Assembly (NCBI GenBank): GCA_964628465.1
Contig: CAZVOA010000012.1
Location: 23,447 to 87,446, forward strand
Direction of reading: 5' to 3'
DNA: 64,000 bases
Source: JAFGPS01 sp964628465
Lineage (GTDB): Bacteria > Planctomycetota > Phycisphaerae > Sedimentisphaerales > Anaerobacaceae
Part shown: piece by piece, positions 25,386 to 32,467 of the stretch
How positions within the stretch are numbered: the first letter of the stretch is position 1
How the letters are laid out: the number at the start of each line of letters is the position of its first letter
The notes under the pieces: generated by a model
The model's database searches: none
What the model saw: only the letters and a program-made list of their open reading frames with translations
What the model was told of the DNA's origin: nothing
Program-made: the position numbers and the translations under genes

Positions 25386-25420
25386 CGACTAAATACTAAC
25401 GACTAACGACCAAACACTAA
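25382..25420 (-). repeat. 7-bp-periodic array, right (inverted) arm
   Basis: ACTAACG/ACTAAAT heptamers, complementary to the array at 24918-24958. The four-helix-bundle stop codon (25383-25385) and the region just past the proA stop lie in it. Confidence 0.8.
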
Positions 25421-26707
25421 TCACAATTTTTTATGCGTAAATTTCTTACCGTTTGGTCCTGAGTAATCGGAGACTGTTTGGCCGGAGCCGATGAGTTTGT
25501 ATTTGTAGATCATTAGTCCTTCAAGTCCTACCGGGCCGCGGGAGTGGATTTTGCTGGTGCTGATTCCAACTTCTGCGCCTAAGCCGTAACGGAAACCATC
25601 GGAAAATCTTGTACTGCAATTCCAGAAAACGTCCGCCGAATCGACTAATGACATGAACTTTTCCGCTTTGACTTTGTTCGAGGTAACTATCGCGTCGGTA
25701 TGCTTCGAGCCGTACTTGTTGATGTGCGAGATAGCTTCGTCGAGGCCGTCAACGACTTTTATCGAAATGATGTAATCGAGATATTCGGTTGACCAGTCTT
25801 TTTCGGTAGCAGGTTCCACGTCGATAATCGCGGCGGTTTTATCACAGCCGCGAAGTTTGCATCCGCTTCTTTCTAATGCTTCCTGAACTTTGGGTAGGAA
25901 TTTATTCGCGATTTTTTTATGAACGAGCAGAGTTTCCGCGGCGTTGCAAACCGCGACGTACTGGCATTTGGAATCGACTGTTATTTTTACCGCCATATCA
26001 ATATCCGCATCGCTATCGACATAGACATGGCAGATTCCGTCCGCGTGTCCGAGAACGGGAATGTTCGTATTGTTCATAATGTAACGCACGAACTCATTTG
26101 AGCCGCGGGGGATTATGAGGTCGATATATTCGTCCAGAGCGAGCATAGCGGCTACGTCTTCACGTGTTTCGAGCAGTTGAATCCATCCTTTTGGCAGGCC
26201 GGCTTTTTCAGTTGCCCTGGTGATTGTTTCGGTGAGGACACAGTTTGTATTAGCCGCTTCACTGCCGCCTTTGAGCAGGACAGCATTGCCGCTTTTGAGG
26301 CATAAAGTGGAAATTTGAACCAGCGCGTCCGGCCGCGACTCGAAAACTATTCCTATAACTCCAATTGGGCAGGTTACTTTATAAAGTTCCAGCCCTTCAT
26401 CGAGTTCCAGTGCGGAAAGCGTTTGGCCGACCGGGTCTTCAAGCTTTATAAGGCTCTCGATGCCCGCGATAACCTGTTCGATTTTGGATTCATCGAATTT
26501 CAGGCGTTTGAGCAGCGGGGCGGCTAAATTGTTGTTCTGGGCGGCTTGTAAATCGAGCTTATTGGCTTCGATTATTGCCTTTGTATTGTTTTTCAGAGCC
26601 TTGCCGATTTCGGAAAGGGCGTTATTTTTTTCTTTGTTTTTTACGGCAGCGAGGCTTATTGAAGCGTTTTTCGCCGATTTTGCCAGTTCTGTTATACTCA
26701 TTTTCAA
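25421..26707 (-). CDS. proA: glutamate-5-semialdehyde dehydrogenase (gamma-glutamyl phosphate reductase)
   Basis: Second step of proline synthesis: NADPH reduction of gamma-glutamyl phosphate. The 428-residue aldehyde-dehydrogenase-fold protein shows ITELAKSAKNAS, PIGVIGIVFESRPDALVQIS, LKSGNAVLLKGGSEAANTN, IDLIIPRGSNEFVRYI, the catalytic-Cys region KCQYVAVCNAAETLLVHK, and FGLGAEVGIS-type C-terminal segments. Length is standard. An AGGAT ribosome-binding site precedes the ATG. It is transcribed divergently from tRNA-Gly. Confidence 0.95.
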   Translation of the reverse strand: MKMSITELAKSAKNASISLAAVKNKEKNNALSEIGKALKNNTKAIIEANKLDLQAAQNNNLAAPLLKRLKFDESKIEQVIAGIESLIKLEDPVGQTLSALELDEGLELYKVTCPIGVIGIVFESRPDALVQISTLCLKSGNAVLLKGGSEAANTNCVLTETITRATEKAGLPKGWIQLLETREDVAAMLALDEYIDLIIPRGSNEFVRYIMNNTNIPVLGHADGICHVYVDSDADIDMAVKITVDSKCQYVAVCNAAETLLVHKKIANKFLPKVQEALERSGCKLRGCDKTAAIIDVEPATEKDWSTEYLDYIISIKVVDGLDEAISHINKYGSKHTDAIVTSNKVKAEKFMSLVDSADVFWNCSTRFSDGFRYGLGAEVGISTSKIHSRGPVGLEGLMIYKYKLIGSGQTVSDYSGPNGKKFTHKKL

Positions 26708-26785
26708 ATCCTGTAAAATTTTTCTTGACCTATTTCAATAGAATTGTAAAGTATATACTTCGCTAAGGCAATATTTATTTGCTGT

Positions 26786-26856
26786 GCGGGTGTAGCTTAG
26801 GGGTAAAGCTCCAGCCTTCCAAGCTGGCTACGTGAGTTCGATTCTCATCACCCGCT
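26786..26856 (+). tRNA. tRNA-Gly (anticodon UCC)
   Basis: A full cloverleaf can be drawn: 7-bp acceptor GCGGGTG/CACCCGC, D arm GCTT...AAGC, anticodon stem CCAGC/GCTGG with loop CTTCCAA (anticodon TCC), a short variable loop, T arm GTGAG-TTCGATT-CTCAT, and discriminator T. CCA is not encoded. A T-run with TTTTTTT follows. The 3' half is repeated at 30282-30319. Confidence 0.95.
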
Positions 26857-26868
26857 TTTTTTCATTTT
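26830..26868 (+). repeat. attL-like copy: 3' end of tRNA-Gly
   Basis: The last 27 bases of the tRNA plus the following T-run and CATTTT match 30282-30319 with one substitution (C/T in the T loop) and one T more. This copy completes the functional tRNA gene. Confidence 0.8.
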
Positions 26869-27002
26869 AGAATGCAGAAAAATAATTCCTCTATTTTAAC
26901 ATGTTTAATTTCCTATTTAAAAAACGGGATTTCGCAGATATTATGAGTTGAATAGCGTCCGAGGTTCAGTTACAATTTTAGGAAATTGAACAGGGGCTTT
27001 AT

Positions 27003-27584
27003 ATGTCTGGGGACAAGAGAAGTATAATCTCGTTTATACGCAATATATATTCTTCATGGAGCAGGTCTTTACAAATTTTCCTGTTCATTCTTGTTGGAGT
27101 TCTCTGCGGAATGGCTTTTTTGACTGCTCGCGTATCGAGAGCTTTTTCCTACCTGTCCGATTCGCCGGAAACCTGCATGAACTGCCATGTTATGACCGAT
27201 GCCTATGCAAGCTGGCAGCGAGGTTCTCACGGCAGGGCGGCAGTTTGTAATGACTGCCATGTGCCGCATAGTAATTCAGTTTCCAAATACGCTTTCAAGG
27301 GAATGGACGGCATGAAACATTCTTATGTATTTACTTTTCGCAGGGAGCCGCAGGTTCTCGAACTATCAAGTGCCGCGAGGCTTGTTGTGCAGTCCAACTG
27401 CATTCGATGTCACAGTGGCCAGTTGGCTATGGTCAGGCTGGCGGGTACTTCAGAAAGAACCTGCTGGGATTGCCATAGTAACATTCACGGTCATGTACGC
27501 AGCCTGTCCGCATCGCCTGAAATGTTAAGAAGCAGGCTGCCGAACGCGGGACTGAATCTTTTTCAAAAAGGAGTAAGGAAATGA
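27003..27584 (+). CDS. nrfH: NrfH-type tetraheme cytochrome c (quinol dehydrogenase)
   Basis: The membrane-anchored NapC/NirT-family cytochrome that passes electrons from menaquinol to NrfA. The 193 residues have one N-terminal membrane helix (about 22-43) and four heme motifs: CMNCH (58-62), CNDCH (82-86), CIRCH (133-137), CWDCH (154-158). Length is slightly above the usual 160-180. Its last codons overlap the nrfA start by 4 bases (ATGA), as expected for a tight complex. It is the first gene after tRNA-Gly. Confidence 0.93.
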   Translation: MSGDKRSIISFIRNIYSSWSRSLQIFLFILVGVLCGMAFLTARVSRAFSYLSDSPETCMNCHVMTDAYASWQRGSHGRAAVCNDCHVPHSNSVSKYAFKGMDGMKHSYVFTFRREPQVLELSSAARLVVQSNCIRCHSGQLAMVRLAGTSERTCWDCHSNIHGHVRSLSASPEMLRSRLPNAGLNLFQKGVRK

Positions 27585-29011
27585 TTGAAACAAACAATAA
27601 TAAAAAAAATAAATCCAGCCTCTCAGTTTTATTGGGTTTTGCAATCTTATCGCTTGTTATGGTATTTATTGTTCTGCTGGGTTTATTGATTGTAAGTATT
27701 ATGGAAAGACGATGGGAAGCTCAGCGTCCTTCATTTGCGGTAATCCCGATTGCCCAATGGGAGCCGAACAATTCGGTCTGGGGACAGAATTATCCCCGCG
27801 AATACGAAAGCTATCTCAAAACCAGGAACAGCGAAACGAACACCAAATACGGCGGCTCATTCCCGCGGGATTACCTGGAAGAAGATCCAAGGCAGGTCAT
27901 ATTGTTTGCCGGGTATGGTTTCAGTTTGGAATATAAACAGGCGAGGGGACATTACTACGCGGTTACTGATGTCATCGCGACTGAAAGGATTAAAGTGCCT
28001 TTTAATGCCGGGACGTGTATGACCTGTAAGAGTACTGACGTGCCGCGTCTTATGAACAGTATGGGAGTTAAGGAATTTTACGCCGCGAATTTTCACGATT
28101 TGAAAGAAGATGTTAAAAATCCGATAGGGTGTCAGGATTGTCATGATCCCAAAACGCTTCGGCTTAGGATTACGCGTCCGGCTCTTAAAGAAGCATTCGC
28201 GGCTATGGGCAAAAATATCGAAGATGCAACTCACCAGGAAATGAGAACGCTGGTTTGCGCGCAGTGTCACGTTGAATATTATTTCAAGGCCGAACCTTTG
28301 AATTATCTGACGTTTCCCTGGGCGAAGGGAACGACAGTTGAAGATATGATAGCTTATTACGATGAATATAATTTCTTCGATTATACGCATCCTGTATCAG
28401 GTACGCCGATTGTTAAGGCTCAACATCCGGACTATGAACTTTTCCTGACGGGAATTCATGCGTACGTAGGTTTATCATGTGCCGATTGTCATATGCCTTA
28501 CAAAAGCGAAGGCGGCGTAAAATTTACTGACCACCATGTACAGAGTCCTCTATTGAATATCGCCAATAGTTGTGTCGTCTGTCATCGATGGAGTGAAGAA
28601 GAACTCCGCACCCGAGTCGAATCTATTCAGGACAAGGTGCAAAACGCGATGATTCAGACTGAAGAAGCGTTGGTCAAGGCGCATTTTGATATTGGAGCCG
28701 CTATGCAGGCCGGTGCTGCTGACGAACAGCTTAAAGAAGCGAGGACGCTTGTGAGGTACGCTCAATTTCGATGGGATTATATTTCAGCAAGTAATGGAAT
28801 GGGAATCCATTCACCGCAGGAATCTATGCGGCTGTTGGGTGACGCATTGAACCAGGCGCAGGAAGCACGCCTTATTGTTACAAGGTTACTTGCGGAAAAA
28901 GGGGTAACTAAGCCGCCTGTATATCCAGACTACAAGACACGTGACAACGCATGGAAAGTCGTTCAGAGTTTTACAAATCAAAATGATGACAAAATAAACC
29001 TCTTGCCCTGA
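27581..29011 (+). CDS. nrfA: cytochrome c nitrite reductase (pentaheme, ammonia-forming)
   Basis: Reduces nitrite to ammonium with six electrons on the outer face of the membrane. Five heme motifs are visible: the diagnostic CMTCK (146-150, Lys-ligated active-site heme), then CQDCH (184-188), CAQCH (226-230), CADCH (300-304) and CVVCH (331-335). The N-terminal hydrophobic segment (about 13-40) lacks a clear cleavage site and may act as an anchor. The 476-residue length is standard. Gene order nrfH-nrfA matches the menaquinol-dependent system of Deltaproteobacteria and Epsilonproteobacteria. It supports anaerobic nitrite respiration or detoxification. Confidence 0.95.
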   Translation: MIETNNNKKNKSSLSVLLGFAILSLVMVFIVLLGLLIVSIMERRWEAQRPSFAVIPIAQWEPNNSVWGQNYPREYESYLKTRNSETNTKYGGSFPRDYLEEDPRQVILFAGYGFSLEYKQARGHYYAVTDVIATERIKVPFNAGTCMTCKSTDVPRLMNSMGVKEFYAANFHDLKEDVKNPIGCQDCHDPKTLRLRITRPALKEAFAAMGKNIEDATHQEMRTLVCAQCHVEYYFKAEPLNYLTFPWAKGTTVEDMIAYYDEYNFFDYTHPVSGTPIVKAQHPDYELFLTGIHAYVGLSCADCHMPYKSEGGVKFTDHHVQSPLLNIANSCVVCHRWSEEELRTRVESIQDKVQNAMIQTEEALVKAHFDIGAAMQAGAADEQLKEARTLVRYAQFRWDYISASNGMGIHSPQESMRLLGDALNQAQEARLIVTRLLAEKGVTKPPVYPDYKTRDNAWKVVQSFTNQNDDKINLLP

Positions 29012-29051
29012 TTATGAAAAAACGTGCTAAAGGAAGAAAGGGAAAATAAAA

Positions 29052-30275
29052 ATGAGTGACAGAATTGATAAAGATTCACAGGACAAAGAAAAGATTCTGA
29101 AAAAGATAATTAAAGAACTTCATAAAGGTGTTCCCGTAGAGCAATTGCAGGAGACTTTCGCCGAACTGATTCAGCGTACTTCACCTGAAGAAATAGCCGC
29201 TATGGAAAATGCTTTGATTCAGGAAGGATTTCCGGTTGAAGAAGTACAGAGGCTTTGCGATGTTCACGCGAAGGTTTTTGAAGCTTCACTCGAAAAGGTG
29301 GGTAAGCCGTCGAAAATTCCCGGCCATCCGGTTTATACTTTTATCGAAGAGAACAAGGAAGCCGCGAAAATTCTTGATGAATTAAAGAAAGTTGCCAAAA
29401 AATTCAAAAAGAACCGAGCTTCGGACGAGGATATATCGCAATTCAAAGAAATATTTTCAAGGCTTAGAGAGATTGAAAAACATTATGCCAGGAAAGAAAA
29501 TCAGCTTTTTCCCGCCCTTGAAGCAAAAGGTTTTACCGGCCCGACTAAAGTAATGTGGGGAAAACACGATGAAATCAGGGACTCCTTAAAAAATATACAG
29601 TCAATACTCGATAGTGAAAAATGGGACGAGCTTTATAAAGCGTTTAAAGATGCTGTGTCCAAAATAAGTAAAATGATTTTCCTCGAAGAAAAGATTCTGT
29701 ATCCGACAGCTATGAAAAAACTGAACGATACGGAATGGGCTCAAATCAAGCGGGGCGACTCAGAGATTGGCTACGCTTGGGTAAAGCCATCCAATCTTTG
29801 GGATGCCAACCTTGCCGAAGCTCAATCATTACAAGCCGCACCTGAAATTAAAAGAGACGAGCATGAGGCTAATTCAATCCGGCTGTCAGAAGGAAATCTT
29901 ACTCGTGAGCAGATTGATTTAATGCTCAAAAATTTGCCTGTTGACGTGACTTTTGTCGATGAAAATGATAAGGTGTGTTTCTATTCGGCGCAGAAGGAGC
30001 GGATTTTTCCAAGAAGCCCCGGCATAATCGGCAGGGCGGTTCAAAATTGTCACCCGCCGAAAAGCATTAATATTGTGAACGATATTATCAAGGCTTTTCG
30101 AGAAAAAACGAAAGACTCTGCCGATTTCTGGATTCAGATGAATGAGAAGTTTATCTATATCCGATACTTTCCCGTTTATAATGATAAAGGGCAGTATAAA
30201 GGCGTAGTTGAAGTGACACAGGATATATCAGAAATAAAAAAACTCAAAGGCCAGAAACGTTTACTTGACTGGTAA
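29052..30275 (+). CDS. DUF438 - hemerythrin - PAS protein
   Basis: 407 residues in three parts. Residues 10-85 form a DUF438 helical domain. Residues 88-230 are a hemerythrin-like HHE domain with putative di-iron ligands (H92 in GHPVYTFIEE, H144 in KHYARKENQLFP, H172 in KHDEI, E213 in EEKILYP). Residues 290-400 form a PAS domain (DVTFVDENDKVCFYSAQKER and VVEVTQDIS). Such proteins are thought to sense or bind O2 or NO. Placement 40 bases after nrfA on the same strand, inside the tRNA-bounded segment, suggests a role in nitrosative stress or redox sensing linked to nitrite reduction. There is no kinase or DNA-binding domain, so output is unknown. Confidence 0.88.
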   Translation: MSDRIDKDSQDKEKILKKIIKELHKGVPVEQLQETFAELIQRTSPEEIAAMENALIQEGFPVEEVQRLCDVHAKVFEASLEKVGKPSKIPGHPVYTFIEENKEAAKILDELKKVAKKFKKNRASDEDISQFKEIFSRLREIEKHYARKENQLFPALEAKGFTGPTKVMWGKHDEIRDSLKNIQSILDSEKWDELYKAFKDAVSKISKMIFLEEKILYPTAMKKLNDTEWAQIKRGDSEIGYAWVKPSNLWDANLAEAQSLQAAPEIKRDEHEANSIRLSEGNLTREQIDLMLKNLPVDVTFVDENDKVCFYSAQKERIFPRSPGIIGRAVQNCHPPKSINIVNDIIKAFREKTKDSADFWIQMNEKFIYIRYFPVYNDKGQYKGVVEVTQDISEIKKLKGQKRLLDW

Positions 30276-30281
30276 ATTGAA

Positions 30282-30319
30282 ACGTGAGTTTGATTCTCAT
30301 CACCCGCTTTTTTCATTTT
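30282..30319 (+). repeat. attR-like copy of tRNA-Gly 3' end
   Basis: Begins 7 bases after the stop of the hemerythrin/PAS gene. Matches 26830-26868 except for one substitution in the T loop and one fewer T. The upstream sequence is not tRNA-like, so this is a 3'-end fragment, not a second tRNA. Confidence 0.8.
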
Positions 30320-30396
30320 CAAAGCATATATGGATTTCTTATATTTCAAAAAGAATCTAAATAAAGCAAGAAAAATTAAACAATTTTGTCTAATTG

Positions 30397-32226
30397 TCAA
30401 AAATCTTCAAAATTGGTATTACAATATGCTAATTCTTTTCGTTTAAAAATTCTTGGCATATTTCTGATTAGTGTGACAGTCTCTAAAGATTCTTTTAGAG
30501 CATTACTCGCTTGATCTGACTTTTCACTAATACCTCTTTTAGCTTCTAAAAACATAATTTCTAGTTTATGTTTGAGAATCCGTATAAAAATACCGTCAAA
30601 TTCCGCAGCTTGCTTAAAATCTTCATCGAATATTCTTATTCTTGAATAACATACAAGATATGTACCTTTATTCTTGCTGGATAAAAGATCTTTCAGTTTT
30701 TTGATTTCATGTTTGCGATCATCGTTTAGTTCGCAATTTTTTATTTCAACACCTAACTGTCGCTTCCATCTATAAATCTGAGTTGAAGAAGAAATTAGCT
30801 TAACATTATACTCTTCAGGGGATGAATTCCCTTGGAATCTAAACGAATAACCTTTTTTGAGAATTTTATGAAGAATGATAGAAAAAACAGCTTCGATGTT
30901 TTCTGCCATAAAATAATCCATAAACTGGGAATCAAAAGAATATTCTTCATAATATCGTAACAAGTATTTTATCAACAACCAAAATATTGTGGCACATTCT
31001 TTTTGTATCCGTCTTCCTTCTGAGAAAATATCTAAAACACAACCGCCACGATTAGCAAATGCAACAGGAGTCACCATGAAAGACCAGCTATCTAAGCCAG
31101 ATTTATTACTTAACCATTGTTGTTCTGTATAATATTTGACACTGTTTTTGGGTATAATCTCATCGGGTAATAGTTCAATTCGTAAATAATGAAAAAATTT
31201 GTCCGAATTTTTAATTTTTCCAAAATCATCAGAATGTAATTGTCTAATTTTCTCGCAAAATTTTTTTTTATTTATTCGAATTTTCTTCCCCGTTTCTTTG
31301 AGAATTAATGAATTATATTTTTCCTTCTGTTCAGATAAATAATGTACTCTATATTTTACAATACTGGGTTCACCGTATAAGTTTTGAAATAAAATTCTTT
31401 CAAGCGCATCAGTATATTGAATAAAAGAACTATTCTCTTGATAAAGAAACTCTTGAGGATTACTGATAATTCTTTTTAGTAGAAGAGATGGATTCATTCT
31501 AATACCGAAAGGACAATGGTTTAAATCCAAAACCAAAAATACTAATCTTCTTATTCTCTGGAAGATATTTTTGCACACGCCAATTTTTGAAGCAATTGAC
31601 GCGCGCCCTATATAACTTTCATAAATCGATAACCATAAATCGAATGGCCATTTGTCTTTATATTTTTTATGCTTTTTCCAGTCATACAATAAGGCCATAC
31701 CGAGATATTGATGTAAAGCATAAAAATTTTCGAATTGAAAGACTTGAGTTAAACTTTCCTTTACCTTTAGAGATGGAATTGCTTTAAATAAAGTATCTCT
31801 TAGTGTATCGTCTTCAATAAATAATTCTAACCAAACACGTTCAGCATCGAAAACATATTTCAAATGACTAAAGTTCAGTAAAAGAACCCAACACTTAATC
31901 AATTCTTCCCCACTTGAGATTGAAATGTCACCTATTTCAATAGATTGAGACAGACCATAAGTCGTTTTTGCTTCTTTAATAATGTCGATAAAGTACAACT
32001 GTAACATGACGTATTCCCAACGGGAATAGTGAGCACTTTTATTAATTTCTCTTATTTTACCTAAATGATCAAGATGTTCTAAACGTTCAATTTCTTTAAT
32101 TGATTCAAGAAAATCATATAATTGAACTCCTTCTTTGTGAAGGCATGTTTCAACTGTACCAATATCAGGAAATGAATAGCTGAGAATTCTTTTATTATGA
32201 CTATTTTCAGATGTTATTTTGGCCAT
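30397..32226 (-). CDS. large orphan protein with PD-(D/E)XK-like C terminus
   Basis: 609 residues, not assigned to a known family. It is mostly helical and polar, rich in Lys, Ile, Phe and Tyr, with no signal peptide. Near the C terminus EFDGIFIRI (D544) is followed 16 residues later by LEAKRG (E561, K563), the spacing of a PD-(D/E)XK nuclease core. The basic helix after it (NMPRIFKRKE) also fits. The gene is visibly more AT-rich than its neighbours, on the opposite strand to the nrf cassette, and adjacent to the attR-like repeat, all suggesting horizontal transfer. A defence or mobile-element role is possible but not shown. Confidence 0.6.
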   Translation of the reverse strand: MAKITSENSHNKRILSYSFPDIGTVETCLHKEGVQLYDFLESIKEIERLEHLDHLGKIREINKSAHYSRWEYVMLQLYFIDIIKEAKTTYGLSQSIEIGDISISSGEELIKCWVLLLNFSHLKYVFDAERVWLELFIEDDTLRDTLFKAIPSLKVKESLTQVFQFENFYALHQYLGMALLYDWKKHKKYKDKWPFDLWLSIYESYIGRASIASKIGVCKNIFQRIRRLVFLVLDLNHCPFGIRMNPSLLLKRIISNPQEFLYQENSSFIQYTDALERILFQNLYGEPSIVKYRVHYLSEQKEKYNSLILKETGKKIRINKKKFCEKIRQLHSDDFGKIKNSDKFFHYLRIELLPDEIIPKNSVKYYTEQQWLSNKSGLDSWSFMVTPVAFANRGGCVLDIFSEGRRIQKECATIFWLLIKYLLRYYEEYSFDSQFMDYFMAENIEAVFSIILHKILKKGYSFRFQGNSSPEEYNVKLISSSTQIYRWKRQLGVEIKNCELNDDRKHEIKKLKDLLSSKNKGTYLVCYSRIRIFDEDFKQAAEFDGIFIRILKHKLEIMFLEAKRGISEKSDQASNALKESLETVTLIRNMPRIFKRKELAYCNTNFEDF

Positions 32227-32399
32227 TTAGCATAAGTTCCTCATTATCTTTTTTTTCATATTGTACAATTTTAGAGTTTTAATGCAATCTTAATTATAAA
32301 AATAATCTATTTTCAATAGTAAATATTTGTATTTAGTGTGTTTCAATATAGTCTGATGTTAGTTATGGATAAAATCGAGTTTGGAGAGCTAAAAGTGTT

Positions 32400-32439
32400 A
32401 TAAAAGAAATCCTCGGTTTTTTGAGGAGCCGAGGATTTC
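32400..32439 (-). terminator. intrinsic terminator of the leftward xylan operon
   Basis: An 11-bp perfect stem (GAAATCCTCGG at 32406-32416 with CCGAGGATTTC at 32429-32439) is followed, in the leftward direction, by TTTTATAAC. It lies 29 bases past the esterase stop codon. Confidence 0.85.
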
Positions 32440-32467
32440 GTGTGCTTTTAATTTATGTTACAGGCTG

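Larger units (their letters stand above)
26830..30319 (+). mobile_element. tRNA-Gly-associated cassette carrying nrfHA and a hemerythrin/PAS protein
   Basis: Direct repeats of the tRNA-Gly 3' end bound a 3.45-kb segment with three co-directional genes for nitrite reduction and sensing. Reconstituting the tRNA end at one side and leaving a 3'-end copy at the other is the usual footprint of site-specific integration at a tRNA. No integrase gene lies inside or next to it, so if mobile it was moved in trans or has decayed. Alternatively the right copy is a relic of a former tandem tRNA. Confidence 0.55.

Noticed and set aside
26830..30319. A complete integrative element with its own integrase
   Set aside because: Every gene between the repeats is accounted for as nrfH, nrfA or the hemerythrin/PAS gene. 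No recombinase gene is inside or beside it.
30282..30319. A second tRNA-Gly
   Set aside because: Only the 3' half is present; acceptor 5' strand, D arm and anticodon arm are missing.
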